From: Drosophila miranda
Lineage: Eukaryota > Arthropoda > Insecta > Diptera > Drosophilidae
Reading direction: 5' to 3'
Length of the DNA stretch: 64,000 nucleotides
NCBI RefSeq assembly: GCF_003369915.1
Contig: NC_046676.1
Coordinates: forward strand, 17,776,001-17,840,000
The translations under genes and the position numbers were made by a program. The notes under the pieces were generated by a model. That model saw only the letters and a program-made list of their open reading frames with translations, was not told the DNA's origin and searched no databases. Positions 45,659 to 57,292 of this stretch are shown here, piece by piece; position 1 is the stretch's first letter, and every line of letters begins with the position of its first letter.

Positions 45659-47772
45659 CTAAATATTCATCATAATATGATCCGCACGATCGTCGTCCAT
45701 GTGGGAGCCGGTATAGATCTCAAATCTCTGGTTTATAGTATCCATGTCACGTTCTTGAATAAGAATACCTAATAAAGTGAATGTTTCTGCATGGCATCAT
45801 ACTGACAATGTTTGTGACGAATGAAAACTTACCCGCAATTGATGCCGATGTATAGCTGACAAAACTGCCAGCAAAGAAGGCACGCACCGCTACTCGCGAT
45901 ATATCCGAGCGTCTGGATGGAGACATGGCGCTCAAAGCTGCTATTAGGATGCCCAGGGAGCCCGGATTGGCGAAGCCGCAGAGGGCGAATGTGCCGATTG
46001 CAGCGCTCCGATGCTGCAAGCATAGACACAGAAAAAGATCAATACTATCAAATGGTGAGAGTAAACAATGGTGTTACATCAACTTTGTTCCCTTTGATCA
46101 ATTCGCCCAGGTGCTTGTAGCCCACGAACTCGTTGATGAACGTCTTCTCGGCCACCACAAGTCCAATTTTCTCACAGTCATAGTACGGCACACCCATGAT
46201 GAAAACCAGTGGGATGAACATCTTACTGAGCAGATACAGCAAAGTGACGTCATTCTGGCCAAGCATCTCGAATATCCACTCGGTGGTGGCACTGAAGAAG
46301 TAAAGAATGGCAAGAAAGGCAATAATGTTCGAGACAATACCCAGGACAATCATCATAGCGGCTGCAGCACCGCTGATTGCTGCATCCAAGATGGAAGTCT
46401 CCGACCTGCAGACGACGAGGGATATTCTTGTTTGATGTTGTTAGATAAAAATAAAACTTACGATTTCTCCAGCTGGATATTTTCAGATCTTGTTTGGGAC
46501 TCCTCCGTCTCCGGGTAGAAGAGCTTGGAGAACGCCAGCGAGGCCGGAGCCGCCATCACACTGGCCGTGATGAGATGGGCCGGCGACGCGCCAAACGAAA
46601 TATACGCACCCAGTACTGTTCCTGCGACTGTGGCATAGCCTGAGGTGCAGATTGTGTGCAGCTCACTCTTTGTGAGTATATCGATGTACGGCCGAATGAG
46701 TAGGGGACTCTCTGACATGCCCAGGAAAACGTTGCCGGCCGCATTGACGCTCTCGCAGACTGTAGTACCAACCATGGACTGCAGCATGAACCCAAACGCA
46801 CCCAGAAAGAACTGCATCACGCCGAGATAGTACAGGCAGGAGGTGACCACGCTGAAGAAGAATATCACCGCCAGTATGGCAAAGGCGAACACAAACTCGT
46901 CGCAAATGCGATCGCCATAGACGAAGCGGGCTCCGTGATCGGCAAATCTAAGGAAAATAGTGACTTTCTCGCCAGCGCAGTCAAACAAGTCTCGACCAAA
47001 GGCCAATCGGATGCAAACAATGCCCAACAACAGCTGTCCCAGGAGACCATGCGTAACGATCCTCCATGGAATGGCCTTGTGGTGCTTTGATGCAGCGAAT
47101 CCTATGAGTATGAAAACTACCGGTCCCGCAAGTCCCACCATTTTTTTCGAGTCATCGCGGCATTCGAATAGCAAATAGGCCACAGCAAGGACGATAACAA
47201 AAAGCAGCATTATAATAGAGATTATCCTATCCGGTGGTTTGTCAGGTTAGGAAAGAAGGAACAACTAGGAGCAAATAAAACATTGTGCGCTACACTCACT
47301 TGCGGCGACTGAATTCTATCCAATTGTCAATTGCCGGATCAATCCTTTTGTCATACAATTGTTGTCCTATAAAAGGCTTGAAGACCCAGTAGTATAGCCA
47401 AAGTATATAGAAAACTACAAAGCAAAATATGAGGAACCCGTAGCCATGGCACCAATTCATTTTGCATAGTATGAACGGTTTAAATTTATCATCTTCTGAA
47501 TCAACGTCACTCGAATCGGTTGCATTCGTAGTGTTTCTCGAAGACGGCTCGTCTGAACTGCTCGGATCAATACATTTGTCGGTTTTCCTGTCTGGACGTG
47601 ATCATTTCGTACCATAAATCAAGCATCAAATAAATTACTTACCATAAGTGATATAAACCACTGTAGCGGCTATGAAATATGAAATCCACAGAATGTGAAA
47701 AAGTATATGGAGCAAAAGAAGAAGAATTTTTCTCTTTTTCGAGGGTACTTCTTCCTCCTCTAGTGGTTCCAT
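45659..47772 (-). CDS. Concentrative nucleoside transporter (SLC28 family), tandem copy 1
   Basis: Six exons: 47772-47643, 47591-47300, 47226-46462, 46405-46078, 46013-45833, 45768-45659; 601 residues. The cytoplasmic N-terminus is acidic and basic (MEPLEEEEVPSKKRK). About ten hydrophobic segments follow. The CNT core includes GTTVCESVNAAGNVFLGMSE, the nucleoside/Na-binding segment with Glu, then SPLLIRPYIDILTKSELHTI. The second half has HRSAAIGTFALCGFANPGSL. SLC28 proteins drive nucleoside uptake with a Na+ gradient at the plasma membrane. Drosophila has adjacent CNT1 and CNT2; which one this is cannot be decided here. The coding sequence looks identical to copy 2, so duplication or gene conversion was very recent. 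Confidence 0.93.
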
Positions 47773-47941
47773 GGTTTATGTTTGAATCTTAGGAATTTTT
47801 TTATGAAATATGGGTTTCAATATAGGTTCTAGGTTATACTCTGTTCATTTTATTATGATATAATACGTCAGGATTACCTGATCGTCCGGAAAACTTTTAA
47901 AATTATGATGACCGTCCTCACATTGCTCCTCAATTAACTGG

Positions 47942-48640
47942 TTATACCCGATACTCAAAATGAGTATTGGGGTATATTAGATTTGTGGTAAAAGTGGATG
48001 TGTGTAACGTCCAGAAGGAATCGTTTCCGACCCCATAAAGTATATATATTCTTGATCAGCATCAATAGCCGAGTCGATTGAGCCATGTCTGTCTGTCCGT
48101 CTGTCCGTCCGTCCGTCTATCCGTCTGTCCGTCCGTCCGTCTGTACGTCTGTCCGTCCCCTTCAGCGCCTAGTGCTCAAAGACTATAAGAGCTAGAGCAA
48201 CGATGTTTTGTATCCAGACTTCTGTGATATGTCACTGCTACAAAAATATTTCAAAACTTCGCCCCGCCCACTTCCGCCCCCACAAAGGACGAAAATCTGT
48301 GGCATCCACATTTTTAAAGATACGATAAAACCAAAAACGAAGAATCGTAGAGGATGACTATATGTTCTAGAGTGTAAACTCTCAACCAGATCGTATAATT
48401 ATTATAGCCAGAATCAAGAAAACAATTTCATTCTTTCTCGCTCTGTTTCATGTACGAAAATCTGGGGCATCCACAAATCTCAGAGACTATTAAGGCTAGA
48501 GTAACCAAATTTGGTATCCGCACTTCTGTTAGATCTCACTATAAAACGTATATCTCAGAATTTCGCCCCACCCCCTTCCGCCCCCACAAAGGACGAAAAT
48601 CTGTTGCATCCACAATATTGCACATTCGAGAAAACTAAAA
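47942..48640 (+). mobile_element. Truncated DINE-type element at the duplication junction
   Basis: Starts TTATACCCGATACTCAAAAT like the full copies and carries the GTCC microsatellite. It has a deletion at CTCTGTTTCATGTACGAAAA relative to the copy at 51119. It stops at GAGAAAACTAAAA, where the second duplication unit begins after about 11 bases of filler. The 3' hairpin end is missing. Confidence 0.8.
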
Positions 48641-48651
48641 ATAATAAACTA

Positions 48652-48792
48652 GAAATAATAAGGGAACTCCACGACAGTTCCCTACAGCTGGTTCAGAGTG
48701 TAGTCGGTCTGGATGCTGCGGATAAAGAGCAGGTAAAAAAAGTCATCGACAGCTTGTGTAACATTCTGAAAAGAGTAGATTGTATTGTTTAA
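48652..48792 (+). pseudogene. Orphan duplicated last-exon fragment of the 772-residue gene
   Basis: A copy of 45475-45615 that encodes the final 46 residues (EIIRELHDSSLQLVQSVVGL onwards) and the stop codon. It has no upstream exons or promoter of its own, so it cannot make the protein. It is intact in frame because the duplication is young. Confidence 0.9.
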
Positions 48793-48835
48793 ATCGTTGA
48801 ACACTCGAATAAGTAGTCTTCGAACATTGAGATTT

Positions 48836-50949
48836 CTAAATATTCATCATAATATGATCCGCACGATCGTCGTCCATGTGGGAGCCGGTATAGATCTCAA
48901 ATCTCTGGTTTATAGTATCCATGTCACGTTCTTGAATAAGAATACCTAATAAAGTGAATGTTTCTGCATGGCATCATACTGACAATGTTTGTGACGAATG
49001 AAAACTTACCCGCAATTGATGCCGATGTATAGCTGACAAAACTGCCAGCAAAGAAGGCACGCACCGCTACTCGCGATATATCCGAGCGTCTGGATGGAGA
49101 CATGGCGCTCAAAGCTGCTATTAGGATGCCCAGGGAGCCCGGATTGGCGAAGCCGCAGAGGGCGAATGTGCCGATTGCAGCGCTCCGATGCTGCAAGCAT
49201 AGACACAGAAAAAGATCAATACTATCAAATGGTGAGAGTAAACAATGGTGTTACATCAACTTTGTTCCCTTTGATCAATTCGCCCAGGTGCTTGTAGCCC
49301 ACGAACTCGTTGATGAACGTCTTCTCGGCCACCACAAGTCCAATTTTCTCACAGTCATAGTACGGCACACCCATGATGAAAACCAGTGGGATGAACATCT
49401 TACTGAGCAGATACAGCAAAGTGACGTCATTCTGGCCAAGCATCTCGAATATCCACTCGGTGGTGGCACTGAAGAAGTAAAGAATGGCAAGAAAGGCAAT
49501 AATGTTCGAGACAATACCCAGGACAATCATCATAGCGGCTGCAGCACCGCTGATTGCTGCATCCAAGATGGAAGTCTCCGACCTGCAGACGACGAGGGAT
49601 ATTCTTGTTTGATGTTGTTAGATAAAAATAAAACTTACGATTTCTCCAGCTGGATATTTTCAGATCTTGTTTGGGACTCCTCCGTCTCCGGGTAGAAGAG
49701 CTTGGAGAACGCCAGCGAGGCCGGAGCCGCCATCACACTGGCCGTGATGAGATGGGCCGGCGACGCGCCAAACGAAATATACGCACCCAGTACTGTTCCT
49801 GCGACTGTGGCATAGCCTGAGGTGCAGATTGTGTGCAGCTCACTCTTTGTGAGTATATCGATGTACGGCCGAATGAGTAGGGGACTCTCTGACATGCCCA
49901 GGAAAACGTTGCCGGCCGCATTGACGCTCTCGCAGACTGTAGTACCAACCATGGACTGCAGCATGAACCCAAACGCACCCAGAAAGAACTGCATCACGCC
50001 GAGATAGTACAGGCAGGAGGTGACCACGCTGAAGAAGAATATCACCGCCAGTATGGCAAAGGCGAACACAAACTCGTCGCAAATGCGATCGCCATAGACG
50101 AAGCGGGCTCCGTGATCGGCAAATCTAAGGAAAATAGTGACTTTCTCGCCAGCGCAGTCAAACAAGTCTCGACCAAAGGCCAATCGGATGCAAACAATGC
50201 CCAACAACAGCTGTCCCAGGAGACCATGCGTAACGATCCTCCATGGAATGGCCTTGTGGTGCTTTGATGCAGCGAATCCTATGAGTATGAAAACTACCGG
50301 TCCCGCAAGTCCCACCATTTTTTTCGAGTCATCGCGGCATTCGAATAGCAAATAGGCCACAGCAAGGACGATAACAAAAAGCAGCATTATAATAGAGATT
50401 ATCCTATCCGGTGGTTTGTCAGGTTAGGAAAGAAGGAACAACTAGGAGCAAATAAAACATTGTGCGCTACACTCACTTGCGGCGACTGAATTCTATCCAA
50501 TTGTCAATTGCCGGATCAATCCTTTTGTCATACAATTGTTGTCCTATAAAAGGCTTGAAGACCCAGTAGTATAGCCAAAGTATATAGAAAACTACAAAGC
50601 AAAATATGAGGAACCCGTAGCCATGGCACCAATTCATTTTGCATAGTATGAACGGTTTAAATTTATCATCTTCTGAATCAACGTCACTCGAATCGGTTGC
50701 ATTCGTAGTGTTTCTCGAAGACGGCTCGTCTGAACTGCTCGGATCAATACATTTGTCGGTTTTCCTGTCTGGACGTGATCATTTCGTACCATAAATCAAG
50801 CATCAAATAAATTACTTACCATAAGTGATATAAACCACTGTAGCGGCTATGAAATATGAAATCCACAGAATGTGAAAAAGTATATGGAGCAAAAGAAGAA
50901 GAATTTTTCTCTTTTTCGAGGGTACTTCTTCCTCCTCTAGTGGTTCCAT
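48836..50949 (-). CDS. Concentrative nucleoside transporter (SLC28 family), tandem copy 2
   Basis: Exons 50949-50820, 50768-50477, 50403-49639, 49582-49255, 49190-49010, 48945-48836: exactly copy 1 shifted by 3,177 bases, 601 residues, same splice sites. Roughly 350 bases of sequence upstream of the first copied exon (to the DINE) are also shared, so each copy may have the same proximal promoter. This copy is followed by the full-length DINE and so probably keeps the original upstream context. Function and motifs are as for copy 1. No frame damage is visible in either copy. Confidence 0.93.
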
Positions 50950-51118
50950 GGTTTATGTTTGAATCTTAGGAATTTTTTTATGAAATATGGGTTTCAATAT
51001 AGGTTCTAGGTTATACTCTGTTCATTTTATTATGATATAATACGTCAGGATTACCTGATCGTCCGGAAAACTTTTAAAATTATGATGACCGTCCTCACAT
51101 TGCTCCTCAATTAACTGG

Positions 51119-52264
51119 TTATACCCGATACTCAAAATGAGTATTGGGGTATATTAGATTTGTGGTAAAAGTGGATGTGTGTAACGTCCAGAAGGAATCG
51201 TTTCCGACCCCATAAAGTATATATATTCTTGATCAGCATCAATAGCCGAGTCGATTGAGCCATGTCTGTCTGTCCGTCTGTCCGTCTGTCCGTCCGTCCG
51301 TCTATCCGTCTGTCCGTCCGTCCGTCTGTACGTCTGTCCGTCCCCTTCAGCGCCTAGTGCTCAAAGACTATAAGAGCTAGAGCAACGATGTTTTGTATCC
51401 AGACTTCTGTGATATGTCACTGCTACAAAAATATTTCAAAACTTCGCCCCGCACACTTCCGCCCCCACAAAGGACGAAAATCTGTGGCATCCACATTTTT
51501 AAAGATACGATAAAACCAAAAACGCAGAATCGTAGAGGATGACTATATGTTTTAGAATGTAAGATCTCAACCAGATCGTATAATTATTATAGCCAGAATC
51601 AAGAAAACAATTTCATTCTTTCTCGCTCTGTCTCTCTCTAATACACAGGTTTCATGGTCGGTTTTGCCAATTGCAAAATATGAGTTCAAGGATCTCAGAA
51701 CCTATAAGAGCCAGAGCAACCAAATTTGGTATCCACACTCCTGTGATATCGGACCTTGACCGTTTTGTGTCCAAATTTCGCCACACCCCCTTCCGCCCCC
51801 GCAAAGGTCGAAAATCTGGGGCATCCACAAATCTCAGAGACTATTAAGGCTAGAGTAACCAAATTTGGTATCCGCACTTCTGTTAGATCTCACTATAAAA
51901 CGTATATCTCAGAATTTCGCCCCACCCCCTTCCGCCCCCACAAAGGACGAAAATCTGTTGCATCCACAATATTGCACATTCGAGAAAACTAAAAACGCAG
52001 AATCATAGATAACGACCATATCTATCAGATTGCTGAATCTGGATCAGATCAGATAATTTTTATAGCCAAAAGGAACAAATCAATTTGCACTGGCTACGCA
52101 GCGCCCGACGTCACGCTCAGACTGAATTTCTGTCTCTCTCGCACGCACTCTTTGTCGTGTCGTTTAATATTAGCAGCGTCTGCCGGAGGAGAGCCATACT
52201 GACTTAGTATCGGGTATAACTGTAGAGTTGCGGTGTCCGCAGCAACTCACAACGTTCCCCCTCG
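51119..52264 (+). mobile_element. DINE-1/SGM-like element, full length
   Basis: Starts TTATACCCGATACTCAAAAT and ends with the inverted AGTATCGGGTATA, the hairpin GAGTTGCGG/CCGCAGCAACTC and CCCCCTCG. Shares with the 47942 copy the microsatellite variants CTATCCG and GTACGTC. It lacks that copy's internal deletion and has one extra 8-base microsatellite unit. Lies between CNT copy 2 and the third CNT gene. Confidence 0.8.
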
Positions 52265-52396
52265 TTTTTTAATGGATAATAGAAACCCTCCCATATCGAC
52301 GTTTGTTGATTTGGTTTAATAAATAACAGGTTTTTTTTTATTATTCTTAAGATGATAAGCTGCCTATAAAGACTTAAGATCTAAACCTGTGTATTC

Positions 52397-54589
52397 CTAG
52401 ACGTGCGTGGCATTTCTGCTAGCCAATTTCTGTATGATCCTGTCATAGTTCGCTCTTTCGTCGCCTTCTTGTAGAAGTATGCCTGAAAGAAAAGTTGAAA
52501 GGACATTGAATAATCATAAATTCTTCTATGGTTAATCTAGTAAGCTGACCTGCAAAACTGGCCGACACAAAGCACACAATGCTGCCCACGACAAAGGCTC
52601 TGAAGGCCACCGCGGTGATGGTTGAGCGTCGATGCGGGGCCATGACACTCAGAGAGCCAATGAGGATGCCCAGGGAGCTGGGATTGGCAAAGCCGCAGAT
52701 GGCAAACGTTGCGATTCCTCCGCTGCGAGCCTAAAATTCATTGAAGATTAGTGAATGATGACCCCATATTATATTCAAAGCTTACTGTGATGTCGCCCGC
52801 TAGTATGTATGCGCCCAGTCGTTCGTAGGCCACAAACTCGTTGATTATAGTCTTTGTGGCCACGACCTTGGCAACGAGATTACAGTCCTGGCTCGGCACG
52901 CCCATGGCCCAGACGAGCGGAATGAACAGCTTTGAGAATATCCACTCAAAGTCGATATCATCGACGCCCACCAGATATCCAAGCCAATTGACTATGCCGT
53001 TGAGGAAGGCGACGAAGGCTACAAAAGCCACGATATTGGCAATGATACCCAGGACAATGGGCACGGCATTGCTGGCACCGCTGGACGCAGCATCGAGTAA
53101 GGACGAATCCTGGCTGTATGGGAAAATGGTCAAACTTAATTGTCACACTGGATAATTCATTGACCTACGATTTCTCCAGCTCAATGGACTCCGATGTGGT
53201 CTGACTCTCCTCGGTCTCCGGCATATAGAGTTTGGAGATTGCCAGAGTGGCTGGGGCAGCCATTACTGAGGAGGTAATTAAATGCGCCGCAGATGCCCCG
53301 AAGGACAAATAGGCAGCCAGCACTGTGCCGGAGACTGTCGCAAATCCGGAGACCATTATGCTGTGTATCTCACTCTTAGTCAGCTTGTTGATATAGGGCC
53401 GGATGAGCAGGGGACTCTCGGACATGCCCAGGAAGATGTTAGCCGCAGCGGTAACGCTTTCGCAGACGGTTGTGCCGAGTAACTGCTGCAGTATCCAACC
53501 CAGCTTGACCACCACCCACTGCATAGCGCCCATGTAGTACAAAATGGAGATGAAAAAGCTGAAGAAGAAAATCACGGGCAGAATGGCGAAGGCAAAGACT
53601 TCGTCTTGAATCAGGAAGTCGCCGAAGACAAACTGGGCCCCATCTTTGGCGTAGTCGAGGAACGTGGCGACTTTCTTGCCCAGACAATCGAAAATATTGC
53701 GTCCCACCTCCCAGCGAATGCAGATTATGCCCAGCAGGAATTGGCACGTGATTCCTGTGATCACTACGCGCCACTTGATGGCACTGCGTTTTGTGGAAAA
53801 GCAATAGCCACACAGGATGAAGAAGCAGGGGGCTACCATCGACACGAGCTTCTGCGGTTCGTCCTTAGTCTCGAAGTACAGGAAAATGGCTAGGAAGACC
53901 AGTAACAAGGCTATACTGGCTAGCGAGACAGCTCTGCGAAGTACACGATTATGTTATCCGACATGTGATTGATCGTGAAATAATCAAAGACTCGTACCTG
54001 GTTCTGCTAAAGTTGTGCCACTTTTGGGCAGCCGGCTTTAGGTACTCCCTGTGTAGCCAGATTCCCACTTTGGGCTTGAATATAAAGTAGTAGAACAGAC
54101 CAAAGTAGACGAATACCAGCAGGAGCAAGAGCATACCATAGCCTGAGCAGAAATTGATTCCACAAAGAGGATTATCGGAGCTCCAATTGCACTCGTAATT
54201 AGCTAATAATAAAAAATAAAACGGATAGAATGATACATTATAATGATTGTGAGTGATACACTCGTACTTACTGATGTCATTATAGTGATAAGTGGCATAC
54301 GAGAAGTAGCCCACGACCACAACGTGTAATAGAACGTAAAATGAAATCTTCACGATGCGTCCCATTTTCGGATTGTTGTAGAAGAATCCCTTTCCATCTT
54401 CTCCCTGTTGCGGCAAGTTACGGTCTTCGTGTGGAATTTCCTTGAATGGTTCCGAATTTGGTATCTCCAGTTCCCTCTGCAAAGATGAATGCAAATATGA
54501 TCAATCAATGCTTGTGGGGAGGTATCTATACTTACATGATCCAGTTCATAGCCATTGTTTATGACGCCCTTCGCCGTATCCGTTGTCAT
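52397..54589 (-). CDS. Concentrative nucleoside transporter (SLC28 family), diverged paralogue
   Basis: Seven exons: 54589-54536, 54476-54272, 54202-53998, 53933-53169, 53113-52786, 52730-52550, 52482-52397; 607 residues. The 765, 328 and 181 base exons have exactly the lengths of the other CNT genes, proving common descent, while the 5' exons are split differently. Core motifs are GTTVCESVTAAANIFLGMSE, SPLLIRPYINKLTKSEIHSI and ATFAICGFANPSSLGILIG. Role is Na-coupled nucleoside import as for its neighbours. The ATG follows an acceptor (TTGCAG|ATG), so a 5' UTR exon is expected upstream. One donor is weak (GTCAGC after the 181-base exon). This and the other CNT gene correspond to the CNT1/CNT2 pair. 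Confidence 0.92.
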
Positions 54590-57292
54590 CTGCAATGAAA
54601 AATCCCCCCCGAGTGGTTATTGGACAATTTACGACACAGTAATCTTGTATAATCTGTATCAGTATTTTAGCCTCATGAATTGTGGCAATTGTGTCCCATC
54701 AAATCACAATGGGATAGCCACACTCGAGGATCGGGCGATAAGTCAGGCAATCGAGTTCCATAGCTTCGCGTGGACCTGTCCACCACTTGGGGGCGGCTGG
54801 TTGCCAACGCGTTTCTAAAACTTATCCTGGTTGGACACTTCAGCACTAGCTAACAGACTTGTGTTAGGGTTAAGGGCTAGTGATACTCGTATCATTTTGC
54901 CGTAAATATGCCACTTCAGCTGTCATGCGTGATATAGTATATAGAAATTATTAACTACAGATTTTATGGCTTAGCCCGGTCGTGTGGTCGTTCAATTTGG
55001 CGGCGTTTAACTTGAAGGTCGGTGATTCATTGGTGATAGCACTATCTAAATTCCTTTAAGCAGAACTCGTGAAAGATAATCGAACACTAATTTATAAACG
55101 CATTGCTCGCACAATATAGTTATGGTTTATCCCCGGTGTAAGGAAAAGAAATTGCATTTATTAATCACTCGAGAAAATTAAGCTAAAAGCTGAAACCACA
55201 ACAGATACACTCCTCGAATCAGTTGTATAAATAAAAGTTAAAAATCTCCCTACATACATATGTACAGCATTCGTTTTACGCGAGTTAATTCACCTTTATT
55301 CTGTTGTTGTTTTCGTGTTTGTTTGTATTTAATTTATGCTCAAACAAGTTTTCAAAGCCGTTGAAACGATGCGTACTGGCCGAATACTGATGAATGATTA
55401 GTGCATTTATTTGCTTGGCTTAGCGGATTTCGGCTAACTCTGCTAGCTGCTCTGCTCTACCATTGTTCTCGATCGAAAGTCGCGGCCAGACTAAGTTCTC
55501 TCAACTCCATTAGGGCTCTTAAAAAACGTACTTTAATGAGCAGCACCCGACCGAGGGGGCGAGTATATCAGTTTCATACAAATACACTTAGTATGTATGT
55601 ATGTAGATTGTAACAGGCAGAAAGACTATTTGCGATTAACTAATCTGCATCGGTACTTCACTTCACGCGATTTCAAACCATAAAAGACAAGACTTTGCGT
55701 TCCGAAACAGGATGGAAGGGTGTATACTCGTACATATATAAAGTTATACACAAATTTAATCAGCTAATGAGCCTTGATTTTCCCCGTAGCTCAGCTGCGG
55801 TATTTAACAGTCGTAACTGTATTTTTTGGCCATACACTTTAAAAATCATTGTAGCAGCTGAAGCGCTCCCGTTACCTGGTATTCCCAAACTGATTTAAAT
55901 TACTACTCGTGCGATCGTAGCAGTGTAGCTTTGAATAGGCCTTACAGTTGACAGCTTTATTGTTTTATCAGGTGGTTGTTGAATTCAAACGACCGCTGGC
56001 TGTACGGTCATATAACTCCACACAGATTGCTTGCGATAACGATGACGTTTTGGGCATCTGATTCAGATTGCGATACGTCGATGTATAGTTGGTTTGCCAA
56101 GGTAGTCGCGATTGAGGAGATGTTACAATTGATGGGCTAACCGCCGGGTGCCATAAATAGGCAGAATGCTTAAGATCGCTAAGTGCAAAGTTGAAGTAGC
56201 TCTATCTAATCGGATTTCGCACGAAAGAAAACATATTTTATCGTCCAACACGAGCCCCTTTATCAGATCCAGTAGCTCAGCGAGGTATAGATGAGGATAA
56301 TGGTTCGCTACGTTACAGTTTCTTGTCTACCCGCATCATATCTCTTCTGAAACCTGATAAGTAATTCAAAATATTTGACTTTTAAATATATGTATATTTT
56401 TATATTGTATTAGAGGTTTTTTTTTATAGATTTACAAATGTACTTAGTTACTGATGATCAATAGGTATGGTATGGTATTGTATGGTATGGAGGATTACGC
56501 ATTGAATAGCTGTTTGACTTAATGAGAATGTGCTCAAATTCAAGCAACAGTTTCTTATGAAATCTTAAAAGCAAAATGAACAGAAAACCTTTTGGGGGTT
56601 ACAAATAGAGATTTAATTGAGATTTAGAGCAGGGCTTCTGGGGTTTGAATGGGTCCTTTTAATCTAGTGACATATGTATATAACAAATCTGTTGAGTGCT
56701 TCCAACCTTCACGGGCCAATATTCGTTAATGAATTGCGTCGAAATGCTTCGCCCTGGGGGTGTGGTGTGGTTTTCGCTTTTGAGCGGATTGTGCAGAAGT
56801 CTAGTGTTGTAATGCTCTGATAAGGCATCGATTAATTTAGTCTACGTTCTGGCCTAAGGCAAGGGCAAGTCTAATTGTATTAATAATTATATTCGTATAA
56901 AATGTTTTCTTGTGTTTCCAACAATTTGTTTTTGTATAATTCAATTGTATCAAAAAATTCATAAATTCAACCACATCTAAATCACAGACTCCTAATATAA
57001 GAGAGATTTAATCCATTAATAATACAAATTTCGACCAAAAATTTGTTTAACTTAAAACGAATTTTAAATTATAATTAAAACAACGCCGTGCACGGGCACG
57101 TATATGGTTGCTTGGGTTAGGAAACCGACGAACTAAAAACTAGTTAAGTCAACTGGCCCTAAAGATACAAACAGAAAAAAAAAAATTTAATTTAAATAAT
57201 AAGACCATCATATTTATGGGTATGGGTACGTATGGGAGGGGGAGGGGAGAGACAGAATATGTGCGTGCTATGATATGGGTCTACCAGCCGAT
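54590..57292. other. Gene-poor interval between the CNT cluster and the prodomain-like gene
   Basis: No reliable coding frame on either strand. It should contain the 5' UTR exon and promoter of the third CNT gene and the 3' UTR of the downstream minus-strand gene. TATGGTATGG-type short repeats occur near 56465-56490. Nothing else stands out. Confidence 0.4.

Larger units (their letters stand above)
45475..48651. repeat. Tandem duplication unit 1 (3,177 bp) with a CNT gene and partial DINE
   Basis: Everything from GAAATAATAAGGGAACTCCA (45475) through the CNT gene to the start of the DINE recurs 3,177 bases downstream, beginning at 48652. The translated frames of the two copies are identical throughout the CNT gene. 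The unit ends inside a DINE copy, so the repeat junction at about 48640-48652 is a new join. Confidence 0.9.

Noticed and set aside
46048-49695. Plus-strand frames over the CNT genes (for example 197 codons, present twice)
   Set aside because: They are antisense shadows of CNT exons and run across CNT splice sites.
45475-51828. Treating the CNT duplication as a pure assembly error
   Set aside because: The junction filler and the differing DINE copies are hard to produce by collapsing or repeating one sequence, although only long reads can settle it.
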